This document shows positions 1-7,427 of a stretch of DNA of 64,000 nt, piece after piece. The notes under the pieces were generated by a model. It saw only the letters and a program-made list of their open reading frames with translations. It did not search any database and was not told the DNA's origin. The stretch spans positions 62,001 to 126,000 of the forward strand of contig CAZVLB010000012.1 in assembly GCA_964627935.1 (NCBI GenBank), in the 5' to 3' direction. The DNA comes from JAABVY01 sp964627935. Its GTDB lineage: Bacteria > Zixibacteria > MSB-5A5 > JAABVY01. Each line of letters opens with the position of its first letter. The stretch's first letter is position 1. Made by a program: the position numbers and the translations under genes.

Positions 1-544
1 CCATGTTGGCCACCAGTTCCTTACCGGTTCCCGACTGGCCCATCAGGAGTACATTGGCATCAGTCCGGCTAACCTTTTCCACCAGCTCGAAAAGACGTTT
101 TACGGGTTCAGATTTGCCGATAAAGCTGTCGTAGCTGGCGCTGGAAAGATCCTGTTCGAGCTGTTCAATTCGCCCGGCCTGTTTTTTTTCAGAAAATATC
201 TTCTTGATTTTAATTACCAGCTCGTCCAGCGAAAACGGCTTAATAATATAGTCATAGGCCCCCGCTTTCATTGCCTCCACAGCAGTGGCGGCGGTGGCAT
301 AGGCGGTCATGATAATCACCTCTGTCTGCGGGCTGTTTGTTTTTATGTGCTTTAAAAGCTCAAGCCCATCAGGAGGATCCATGCGCAGATCTGTGACCAC
401 TATTTCATAGTTATTTTTGGAGATCTTATCCAGCGCCTGTTTGCCGCTGTTGGCAATATCAGAGTGGTACCCCTGATCCTCGAGTTCACCGGAGACCAGG
501 TGAGTCATCTTCTCTTCATCGTCAACTATAAGAATACGAGCCAT
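1..544 (-). CDS. NtrC-family sigma-54-dependent response regulator (partial)
   Basis: The reverse strand encodes an N-terminal receiver domain (starts MARILIVDDEEK; acidic pocket D8-D9; phospho-acceptor D52 in VVTDLRMD; Lys in IIKPF). A linker follows, then the start of an AAA+ sigma-54 activation domain whose Walker A reads GQSGTGKE near residue 170. About 181 residues are visible. The rest of the AAA+ domain and the expected Fis-type DNA-binding domain lie outside the window. The start codon directly abuts the kinase stop (TAAATG), and the ribosome binding site AAGGAG lies inside the kinase's last codons, so the two are translationally coupled. By family it should activate sigma-54 RNA polymerase when phosphorylated. 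Its likely nearby target is the divergent lipoprotein gene, which has a sigma-54 promoter. Family assignment is firm; the target is inferred. Confidence 0.93.
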   Translation of the reverse strand, partial: MARILIVDDEEKMTHLVSGELEDQGYHSDIANSGKQALDKISKNNYEIVVTDLRMDPPDGLELLKHIKTNSPQTEVIIMTAYATAATAVEAMKAGAYDYIIKPFSLDELVIKIKKIFSEKKQAGRIEQLEQDLSSASYDSFIGKSEPVKRLFELVEKVSRTDANVLLMGQSGTGKELVANM

Positions 545-1861
545 TTAATTCTCCTTATAAGCCGGCAGGACAACCTCGGCCGTGGCTCCACCTTCATTAT
601 TGTTTTTTACACTGAGGCTGCCGCCATTTTGCTGAATTATCTGACGGGCCACATACAGACCCAGCCCTGAGCCCCTGGCTTTGGAACTGACAAATGGTTC
701 AAAGAGCCGTTTTTTGACCTCTTTTTTGATCCCTCCGCCATGATCTATTATCCTGAGAATATGTTCATCCCCACTGGATTTCAGCTCTACCCTGATTTTG
801 CCGCCACCCACGGAAACATCGCGGGCATTTAAGATCAAATTCAAAATCGCCTGCTTGAGACCGATACCATCATCCAGTACCGGCATTTCCTGATCATCTG
901 CCTGCAATTCTATTTCAATCTTATCATTAGCAAAATCCGTGCGGCATTGGCGCAGCAGTTCCCCAACCAGGCTTTTCAGGTCAATTCTCTTCAGGCTTCT
1001 GCCGGCTGCGGTGGGCCGCGCGAAATCCAGATAACCTTCCAGAATAATATTTAGACGATCCACCTCTTCTGAGATAAAATCAAAAATGCGGTCATCGGAT
1101 TGCGCGCCGTATTTGCGCTTAATCCTGTCCGCCGTTGCCTTTATGATCCCCAGCGGATTTTTGATTTCATGCGCCATCGTGGCCGCCATCTGGCCCATAG
1201 AGGTCAGGGCCGAGGCCTGGTACAATGCTTCCTGGGCAGCAATCAGGCGACGGTTTATGATCACGAATCCAGCGCCCATCAGGAGCACAAAGATCAGGCT
1301 GACGATATTGATATATATGAGGTTATCCTTAAAATCGGCCAGGGATTCGAAGAAATCAAAGTCGGCATCTATGCCCAAAACCGCCACCACGCTGTCCAGG
1401 CTATTATAAATAGGAGCATAGGCGGAAATCAGGTAGAGATCCTCACGGGTGATCAGGTCGGTTGCCGAAGCCAGCCCTGCTGAGGCCGAGATAAATGGCC
1501 CCAGATTGTATTCGAGTCCGAATGACAATGTATCCGGGCTCCTTCGAACCAGAAGGGAGTTTCCGTCCAGGTCCAGCAGCTTAACGTTATAGTAGGCAAA
1601 TTCTTCTTTTAAATCCTGTAACTTGCTGCGAACCTCAATCAGGTCAGGCGGAAAAAAGTCCTCACCCGCCAGATTCATTATAATATCACCATCGAAACCG
1701 GATGCCGCCAGACGGGTCTGGCTGAGGAGATTATTCTGGTACACAGACTCGGCGAATCCCTTAACCCGGGAATAGATATACCATTGGCCCAGATTGAAGA
1801 ACAGGATCAGGATGATCGTGAAAAAGAGAATCGGAAAAATATACTTTTGCCTGAAATCCAT
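545..1861 (-). CDS. Membrane sensor histidine kinase (NtrB/ZraS-like)
   Basis: This 438-residue kinase has a transmembrane segment at about 8-25, an extracytoplasmic sensor of about 150 residues of Cache/PDC style, and a second membrane segment at about 182-203. A HisKA domain follows with the phospho-acceptor H231 in the motif MAHEIKNPLG. The HATPase_c domain has N box NLILNARD, the DHGGGI box and the GSGLGLYV glycine box. There is no HAMP or PAS domain between membrane and kinase. It is the upstream partner of the NtrC-type regulator, with no gap between them. It should autophosphorylate in response to a periplasmic signal and pass phosphate to D52 of the regulator. The ligand cannot be read from the sequence. 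A palindrome about 45 bp upstream of the start suggests autoregulation. Confidence 0.93.
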   Translation of the reverse strand: MDFRQKYIFPILFFTIILILFFNLGQWYIYSRVKGFAESVYQNNLLSQTRLAASGFDGDIIMNLAGEDFFPPDLIEVRSKLQDLKEEFAYYNVKLLDLDGNSLLVRRSPDTLSFGLEYNLGPFISASAGLASATDLITREDLYLISAYAPIYNSLDSVVAVLGIDADFDFFESLADFKDNLIYINIVSLIFVLLMGAGFVIINRRLIAAQEALYQASALTSMGQMAATMAHEIKNPLGIIKATADRIKRKYGAQSDDRIFDFISEEVDRLNIILEGYLDFARPTAAGRSLKRIDLKSLVGELLRQCRTDFANDKIEIELQADDQEMPVLDDGIGLKQAILNLILNARDVSVGGGKIRVELKSSGDEHILRIIDHGGGIKKEVKKRLFEPFVSSKARGSGLGLYVARQIIQQNGGSLSVKNNNEGGATAEVVLPAYKEN

Positions 1862-1904
1862 ATTTTAAATCTAATAAATTTGTTCACTCAAACACAGCAT
1901 TATT

Positions 1905-1927
1905 GTACAAATCGGTACAATTTGTAC
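1905..1927. promoter_or_regulatory. Palindromic candidate enhancer/operator between kinase and lipoprotein genes
   Basis: A perfect 8-bp inverted repeat, GTACAAAT and ATTTGTAC, is separated by 7 bp. A third GTAC in the spacer gives GTAC boxes at 1905, 1915 and 1924, about one helical turn apart. It lies about 45 bp upstream of the kinase start and about 125 bp upstream of the GG element of the sigma-54 promoter. That is the distance usual for an NtrC-type upstream activating site. Binding by the adjacent regulator is inference. Confidence 0.5.
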
Positions 1928-2037
1928 ATCAATTAACGTTCAGGCAGGTTCAGATATTGTGATTTAATGAATTTTCCGGAATAGGATCAGTTATACAAAC
2001 GCTTGCCTGTTAGTTCTTTATGAGACCGATGTCCTGT

Positions 2038-2053
2038 TTGGCACGGTATCTGC
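2038..2053 (+). promoter_or_regulatory. Sigma-54 (-24/-12) promoter
   Basis: The sequence TTGGCACG-GTAT-CTGC matches the sigma-54 consensus TGGCACG-N4-TTGC at all but one defined position. The GG (2040-2041) and GC (2052-2053) dinucleotides are exactly 10 bp apart. Transcription would start near 2065, about 50 bp upstream of the lipoprotein start codon. The neighbouring regulator belongs to the sigma-54 activator class, which strengthens the call. Confidence 0.7.
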
Positions 2054-2117
2054 GTTAATACTGGATGGTAGTATGAAGCGGCAAACCTGTAAAACCGAAA
2101 AGGAGACAGATAAGAGG

Positions 2118-3203
2118 ATGAAAACGAGATTTGTTACCCTGGCATTAATTCTGACCTTTGCCGGGATATTCATAGTGAGCGGGTGCTCAGATAGCACAGT
2201 CTCAAACCAATCCACAGACGGTGAGCTTAATTTCGTCGATGATTTCGGCGGGTATCAGGCGACGGATGAGCCACCGGCGTTTGGCGATGAAGAGATCAGC
2301 CAGGTCTTCCCTGCGACAGAGGCGGCCGAGTCTGATCTCAACCAATTCCCCGAACTCTCAGCTATTGAAACCGATTCCGGAATATTGGTTTATTCGCTTA
2401 GAATTACGTGGGGGATGTTGGAGTACGACTCAACTGTAACATCCCCTACAGATTGGTCTGGCAAACTGGAAGTCGACACCGGCTGTATTAAAGTTGTCAA
2501 TAAAGTTTTGTTCGAGCCCGGACAGGACCATTTTATAAGACCACGCGAGAGTTGCCGTAAGCTTGAATGGGTCTCGCAGACCACGGTTCATTATGACGGC
2601 ATACTCGTTTTTCTGTACTTCCGTAGCGCTGATATCGATCCGGCCACGACCGAGGTACGGTTCGAAACCACGCCCTATTCGCGCACATTTACGCTGGCGG
2701 AACTCGATTCGCTGGAAGAGATTATCGATATCGATCAGCTCGGCAACCAGGTTTCCATTCAGGGTTACAGGCTGGAACGACTTGAATGCGAAGAAGGCTA
2801 CCTCGAGGGGCGCTGGATCAAGCGCGGAAACGGCCGTTTCAAAGGTCTCTTCTTTGGTCGCTTCATTTCCAAAGACGGTATCTTCATGGGCCATGTCAAG
2901 GGACACTGGGGAGAGCGCGGCGAAGATGAGCAGTTATTCTTCGGAAAATGGATCAACCATTATGGCGGATTCAGGGGATTCCTGCGCGGCGAATGGGGTT
3001 ATGATGAAACCGCGGAAACATATGAATCCGAAGGCTGGTACAGTGGAAATTATTTTAGCCGAAATGGGATAAATTTGGGAACTTTGAGTGGAAAATGGGT
3101 ATCACACCATAGAGGCAGTATGCCTAACTCTGGCGCTACTGATAAGGTCCCAAAACATGCCAGAGGATACTTCCATGGAATATGGAAGCAATACTGCAAT
3201 TAA
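2118..3203 (+). CDS. Uncharacterised surface lipoprotein with GxW repeat tail
   Basis: The 361-residue product begins MKTRFVTLALILTFAG and has a lipobox ending VSGC, so it should be a diacylated lipoprotein. AAGGAG at 2099-2104 is 13 bp upstream; an in-frame start 45 bp earlier would put a charged stretch before the signal peptide. The middle (about residues 80-235) is a compact predicted beta domain containing TDWSGKLEVDTGC and HYDGILVFLYF. The last 130 residues contain roughly 20-25-residue units, each ending in G-x-W or G-x-F (GRW, GRF, GHW, GKW, GEW, GKW, GIW). These recall MORN-type beta-hairpin repeats, but I cannot assign a named family. The gene stands alone with a sigma-54 promoter and its own terminator. 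Function is unknown; an envelope-stress or surface role controlled by the neighbouring two-component system is inference. Confidence 0.8.
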   Translation: MKTRFVTLALILTFAGIFIVSGCSDSTVSNQSTDGELNFVDDFGGYQATDEPPAFGDEEISQVFPATEAAESDLNQFPELSAIETDSGILVYSLRITWGMLEYDSTVTSPTDWSGKLEVDTGCIKVVNKVLFEPGQDHFIRPRESCRKLEWVSQTTVHYDGILVFLYFRSADIDPATTEVRFETTPYSRTFTLAELDSLEEIIDIDQLGNQVSIQGYRLERLECEEGYLEGRWIKRGNGRFKGLFFGRFISKDGIFMGHVKGHWGERGEDEQLFFGKWINHYGGFRGFLRGEWGYDETAETYESEGWYSGNYFSRNGINLGTLSGKWVSHHRGSMPNSGATDKVPKHARGYFHGIWKQYCN

Positions 3204-3226
3204 AACCTCACCAATCTGCTTCGCAG

Positions 3227-3255
3227 AAAGCCCTCCACCCACGGAGGGCTTTTTT
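3227..3255 (+). terminator. Rho-independent terminator of the lipoprotein gene
   Basis: Perfect 10-bp stem AAAGCCCTCC / GGAGGGCTTT with a 6-base loop and a T tract, 24 bp after the stop codon. Confidence 0.9.
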
Positions 3256-3279
3256 ATTGCCTGAGCTGAATAGTTGCAT

Positions 3280-3307
3280 AAAAAAGACCGGATTATTAAA
3301 TCCGGTC
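3280..3307 (-). terminator. Rho-independent terminator of the prs-rplY unit
   Basis: Read on the minus strand: 9-bp perfect stem GACCGGATT / AATCCGGTC with a 4-base loop followed by six T. It lies 30 bp after the rplY stop. Confidence 0.88.
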
Positions 3308-3337
3308 CGGTATATATCAGAAGACTTAATGATCCTG

Positions 3338-4027
3338 CTATTCTTTATCTTCCTTCTTCTCTCCGATAACTTCAGGCTCTGCAGACTCTCCGCCCTCTTC
3401 GCCTTCAGCGGCAGCTTCTTCACCCTCGGCCAGTTCTTCACCCTCGACCTCTTCGATCTTCTCCTTTACAACCGTGGGCGCCACGACTGTACAGATCGAA
3501 AGATGGGGCTCTTCCCGAATAGTGAATTTCTCGAACTTGAGATCCTCAACATGAAGCGTGTCACCGATCTGCATCTCGCTCACATCCAGTGTGATCTTAT
3601 CCGGGATATCGCCCGGAAGACATGAAATTTCGACCACACGTCTGATCGGCTGCAGGATTCCGCCCTGATTCTTGACACCATCAGGAGTGCCCTGGAGCTC
3701 GACCGGGACCTGGATCACGATCTCTTTGTCCATCGAGATTTGCAGAAAATCGACACTGAGTATATCCGACTGAACCGGATCGGTTTGTAGGTCTGTAAGC
3801 AGTACTTTCCTGGTGTCTCCGCCTTCCAGTTCGAGATCAAGAATGATCGATGACTTGGTTGATTTGGTAATCATCTGGGTCAGATCATAATCCGAGACAG
3901 TAAAGGCGACCGGCTCGCTGCCCTCGCCATAGACCACGCCCGGGATTTTACCCTGGGCCCGTTCCTTGCGCGCAGCTCCTTTTCCCGTTTTCTTGCGTAT
4001 TTCAGCTTTAAGTGTATTCTCTTTCAC
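3338..4027 (-). CDS. rplY: 50S ribosomal protein L25 (Ctc/TL5 type)
   Basis: This is a 229-residue long-form L25. An N-terminal 5S-rRNA-binding domain of about 95 residues (KTGKGAARKERAQGKIPGVVYG) is followed by the C-terminal TL5 beta domain (about 96-190; VELQGTPDGVKNQGGILQ). A strongly acidic tail of about 40 residues rich in Glu, Ala and Gly ends the protein. It binds 5S rRNA in the large subunit. The start is GTG, with AAGGAG 8 bp upstream. It lies 14 bp downstream of prs, the standard bacterial pairing. The pth gene that often follows is not here; a terminator comes next. Confidence 0.95.
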   Translation of the reverse strand: MKENTLKAEIRKKTGKGAARKERAQGKIPGVVYGEGSEPVAFTVSDYDLTQMITKSTKSSIILDLELEGGDTRKVLLTDLQTDPVQSDILSVDFLQISMDKEIVIQVPVELQGTPDGVKNQGGILQPIRRVVEISCLPGDIPDKITLDVSEMQIGDTLHVEDLKFEKFTIREEPHLSICTVVAPTVVKEKIEEVEGEELAEGEEAAAEGEEGGESAEPEVIGEKKEDKE

Positions 4028-4041
4028 GACATCTCCTTGGA

Positions 4042-4983
4042 TTATCTGTCAAACAGTATGGAAATAGATTCTTTATTAGAAATTCGCCTTATCGCCTCAC
4101 CAAATATCTCCGCCGTTGTCAGGACCTTGATCTTGGACGGCAGGTTTTTGCCGGAGTGATCGATCGTATCGGCCACAATCAATTCCTTGATCGGCGAATT
4201 TTCGATACGTTTCAATGATTCGCCCGAGAAGACCCCATGCGTGCAACAGGCATAGACCTCTTTGGCACCTCCGGTTTCGATCGCAACACGAGCGGCATCG
4301 CATAAGGTGCCGGCTGTATCCACGATATCATCGCGGATAATGATCGATTTATCCTTTATTTCACCAATAATGTTCAAAACTTCCGATTTGTTCGGCTCCG
4401 GGCGGCGTTTATCAATAATTGACAACCCGACACCCAGGCTTTCGGCGAATGCCCGCGCCATCTTGATCGAACCGACATCCGGCGTCATAACCTTCAGGCC
4501 ATTCATCTGGCGGTACCTGAAGAAATTATAAAACAGGTTGGAGGCATACAGGTGATCAGAGGGAATATCGAAAAAGCCCTGAATCTGCGAAACATGCAGG
4601 TCCATGGTAACCACCCTGTCGACACCCGCGGCGGTAATCAGGTTTGCCAGAAGTTTGGCGGTAATCGCCACACGAGGCTGGCTCTTGCGATCCTGGCGGG
4701 CGTAACCGTAATACGGTATCACAGCCGTGATTCTCTGTGCCGACGCCCTGCGGCAGGCCTCCACCATGATCAAAAGTTCCATGATATTCTCAGCCGGCGG
4801 ATTGGTCGACTGAATAATGAAAACATCCGTACCCCTGATATTCTCATCGATCTTGACAAAAATCTCACCATCGGAAAAATGTTTGATTTCCCGGTTGGTC
4901 AATGGTATGCCGATATAGTTGGCAATCTTTTCTGCCAGGGGTATATTGGCTGTACCCGTTAGGAGTTTTATCTGGTCCGGCAT
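4042..4983 (-). CDS. prs: Ribose-phosphate pyrophosphokinase
   Basis: This enzyme makes PRPP from ribose 5-phosphate and ATP, feeding purine, pyrimidine, NAD, His and Trp synthesis. The 313-residue length is normal. Visible motifs are FSDGEIFVKIDENIRG, the flexible-loop residues YGYARQDRK at 92-100, the metal-binding H130 in DLH, and the PRPP-binding loop DDIVDTAGT at 218-226. It is the first gene of a two-gene unit with rplY, driven by a good promoter 40 bp upstream. The purine genes purN, purC and purH, which use its product, lie 10 kb away. Confidence 0.97.
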   Translation of the reverse strand: MPDQIKLLTGTANIPLAEKIANYIGIPLTNREIKHFSDGEIFVKIDENIRGTDVFIIQSTNPPAENIMELLIMVEACRRASAQRITAVIPYYGYARQDRKSQPRVAITAKLLANLITAAGVDRVVTMDLHVSQIQGFFDIPSDHLYASNLFYNFFRYRQMNGLKVMTPDVGSIKMARAFAESLGVGLSIIDKRRPEPNKSEVLNIIGEIKDKSIIIRDDIVDTAGTLCDAARVAIETGGAKEVYACCTHGVFSGESLKRIENSPIKELIVADTIDHSGKNLPSKIKVLTTAEIFGEAIRRISNKESISILFDR

Positions 4984-5023
4984 TCCTCCATCCTCACCTA
5001 AAAATCACCAAAAATAATCCCTT

Positions 5024-5051
5024 AATATATATATCTGATTCCGAAACGCAA
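5024..5051 (-). promoter_or_regulatory. Sigma-70-type promoter of prs-rplY
   Basis: On the minus strand TTGCGT, 16 bp, TATATT. The same two boxes with the same spacing occur upstream of the ppiD-like gene (32078-32105), which supports both. Confidence 0.6.
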
Positions 5052-5263
5052 CGGAAAATTCAGAGATTCTATACTGTCAGATTGAGCCAAAATCGTTGTT
5101 CCGCCAATGCCTCATGATATTGAATTATGGCCTCTGATGCAAGACGATTTGATGCTTTTCTGTTGCTTAATTCACTAATTTTGGATATTATCAGTTCTGT
5201 TAGTAGATTTGGGGAACTGCCTCTGTTTTTTTTGCTAATCTATTGGTCAAATGCAACTTATGA

Positions 5264-5292
5264 TTGAAAAAAGCATATCTATAGAATATCAA
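5264..5292 (+). promoter_or_regulatory. Candidate promoter of the S9 peptidase gene
   Basis: TTGAAA, 17 bp, TATCAA, about 44 bp upstream of the start codon. Both boxes match the sigma-70 consensus only partly. Confidence 0.35.
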
Positions 5293-5335
5293 CCGTGATT
5301 AAATGCAATAGCCTGCAATCTTCCAAGGAGGATCA

Positions 5336-7267
5336 ATGTATTTCAAATCAAGAATTGTCAGCACTTTAACCTTATTACTGCTGGCCTCAATACTGATCGT
5401 GTCATGCGTGGAAAAACGTCCCGAATTCAGCGGCAGCGCAACGGAAATGCAAACCCGCAAACATGATTTCTTCGAGGGCAGATATCTACCAGACATAGAA
5501 ACATTCATGCGCATCGGCTATGTCACCAATGCCTCGATTTCCGATGATGGCCGCAGGATATTCCTGTCGCCCTCATATACCAATGTCAGCCAGATATTCC
5601 GTGTCACCGATGGCGGCTGGCCGGAACAGCTTACAGGTTTCGAGGATGGGATCAGCTGGTATGTGCTTTCGCATGATGCCTATTATGCCATTGTGGGAGC
5701 GGCTACCGGAGGCGATGAAAATGCCCAGTTGTATCTGCTCGATACCGAAAGCGGCAGACTGGAAAAGCTGACTGACAAACCGGAAGTACGTTATGGCGGC
5801 GTGGTCTGGACCGAGGACGACCAGACGATTTATTTTTATTCCAACGAGGAAAACGGCCAGGATTTCAAAATCTACAAGATGGATCTGCCTGACGGCGAAA
5901 TCGTGAAAGTCTCCGATAAACCCGGCTACAATGGCCCGATCGATGTTTCCCCCGATGAGACCAGGTTATTGACATATACCTATTACTCCAGCCGCAATAA
6001 TGATTTCTTCCTGCTCGATCTGGAAACGGGCGAAGAGGAGCTTCTGACTCCGCATGAAGGTGATTACCTGTACACATCGATTACAATGATGCCCGATTGG
6101 CAGAGCGGCTATGTTGTTACCAACAACACGCCGGATGGCATATCTCGTCTGGCCAGGCTCGATGTCGCCACGAAGGAACTGGAATTTTTGGATCCTGATC
6201 AGAAATGGGAATGCGAGGGCGGCGGTGTCGATGACAGCGGACGTTTTCTGATGTGGATTTTAAACGTTGATGGCTATGCCGAGCCATATCTGAAGAACCT
6301 GGAAACAGGTGAGATGCTTCCGGTGCCGGAAATGAAAGGCATGTTCGGTTTCGGTGGAGTTACCGATGCAGGTAAATTCCTGTTCACATTCAATAATGCC
6401 AACAATCCGCCCAATGCCTGGATCTGGAACCCTGAGAATTCCGAGGCCACAAAGGTTACCGAGGTTTCAACGATGGGCATCGATGTCGACAAATTTGTCG
6501 AGCCGGAACTGATCAAGGTAACATCATTCGACGGTCTCGAAGTGCCGGCATTCCTGTATCTTCCGCCCGACTACGAAAAGGGCCCGATACCGTTTATCAT
6601 GGATATACACGGCGGTCCCGAAGGGCAGTTCAGGCCGACCTTTAACCGTCATTTCAATTATCTTCTGGCCAATGGCTTCGGTATTATTGCCCCCAATGTG
6701 CGCGGCTCTGATGGCTACGGCAAAGAATACCTGGATATGGATAATTACAAGAACCGTCTCAATTCTGTTGCCGATGCCGCCGAGTGCGCCAAATGGCTGA
6801 TCGATAATGGCTATACGACGCGCGAAATGATCGGGGTCAAGGGAGCTTCCTACGGCGGTTATATGGTCATGGCGCTGATTACCGAGTATCCCGATTTGTT
6901 TGCGGCGGCCTGGAACCAGGTGGGAATTGTCAATTTCGTGACATTCCTGGAAAAGACCGCGGATTACAGGCGTGCTATGCGTGAATCGGAGTATGGCCCG
7001 CTTTCGGATCGTGAATTCCTGAAGTCAATCAGCCCGATCCACAAGGTGGACAAAATCGAGACGCCCCTGATGGTTGTTCATGGTGAGAACGATCCACGCG
7101 TTCCGGTCTATGAGGCTCGCCAGATTATAGCAGAGCTGAAGCGCCGTGGCGGCGAGGTCGATTCATTGATCTTCAGCGATGAGGGGCATGGAGTGGCCAA
7201 ACTGGAAAACCGCCTGGTCGTATATCGTACCATGGTGGATTTCTTCAGGGAACACCTGAAAAAGTAA
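5336..7267 (+). CDS. S9 family prolyl oligopeptidase-like lipoprotein peptidase
   Basis: The 643-residue product has a signal peptide with lipobox LIVSC (Cys24). A seven-bladed-propeller-like region (about 50-390) with repeated blade motifs such as YLLDTESG and FLLDLETGEEELL precedes an alpha/beta-hydrolase domain (about 400-643). The catalytic triad is visible: S505 in GASYGG, D586 in HGENDPRV and H618 in DEGHG. The family cleaves short peptides, acylaminoacyl- or dipeptidyl-type, here probably in the periplasm or at the outer membrane. The start is set by AAGGAGG 6 bp upstream. It is monocistronic, with its own terminator. Confidence 0.9.
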   Translation: MYFKSRIVSTLTLLLLASILIVSCVEKRPEFSGSATEMQTRKHDFFEGRYLPDIETFMRIGYVTNASISDDGRRIFLSPSYTNVSQIFRVTDGGWPEQLTGFEDGISWYVLSHDAYYAIVGAATGGDENAQLYLLDTESGRLEKLTDKPEVRYGGVVWTEDDQTIYFYSNEENGQDFKIYKMDLPDGEIVKVSDKPGYNGPIDVSPDETRLLTYTYYSSRNNDFFLLDLETGEEELLTPHEGDYLYTSITMMPDWQSGYVVTNNTPDGISRLARLDVATKELEFLDPDQKWECEGGGVDDSGRFLMWILNVDGYAEPYLKNLETGEMLPVPEMKGMFGFGGVTDAGKFLFTFNNANNPPNAWIWNPENSEATKVTEVSTMGIDVDKFVEPELIKVTSFDGLEVPAFLYLPPDYEKGPIPFIMDIHGGPEGQFRPTFNRHFNYLLANGFGIIAPNVRGSDGYGKEYLDMDNYKNRLNSVADAAECAKWLIDNGYTTREMIGVKGASYGGYMVMALITEYPDLFAAAWNQVGIVNFVTFLEKTADYRRAMRESEYGPLSDREFLKSISPIHKVDKIETPLMVVHGENDPRVPVYEARQIIAELKRRGGEVDSLIFSDEGHGVAKLENRLVVYRTMVDFFREHLKK

Positions 7268-7300
7268 GCAAAGCCCATAAAATCGAATAAAAACCGTCTA

Positions 7301-7347
7301 CACAGGTATGAGTTATGAAAACAAATGGTTCATGCCTGTGTTCTTTT
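7301..7347 (+). terminator. Terminator after the S9 peptidase gene
   Basis: Stem of 11 pairs, CACAGGTATGA / TCATGCCTGTG (one T-G wobble), with an 18-base loop followed by TTCTTTT. It lies 34 bp after the stop. The long loop makes it less certain than the other terminators here. Confidence 0.6.
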
Positions 7348-7427
7348 ATAGTGGCTTTTTAGTTGACAAACAGGCAGGCATTATTGAACTTAAATGGGTC
7401 CATGTTTCTCATAAGTCAGAGGTTAAT

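Larger units (their letters stand above)
4984..5335. other. 352-bp divergent intergenic region prs / S9 peptidase
   Basis: AT-rich spacer between divergent genes. It holds the prs promoter on the minus strand and a candidate plus-strand promoter near 5264-5292. No RNA gene, repeat or plausible small coding sequence was seen in the central 200 bp. Confidence 0.6.

Noticed and set aside
4552..4962. Plus-strand reading frame of 136 codons over prs
   Set aside because: Fully antisense to a well-conserved prs gene and without recognisable protein character.
7308..7427. Upstream start of the NfeD protease
   Set aside because: It would place 40 residues before an obvious signal peptide and overlaps the terminator stem of the preceding gene.
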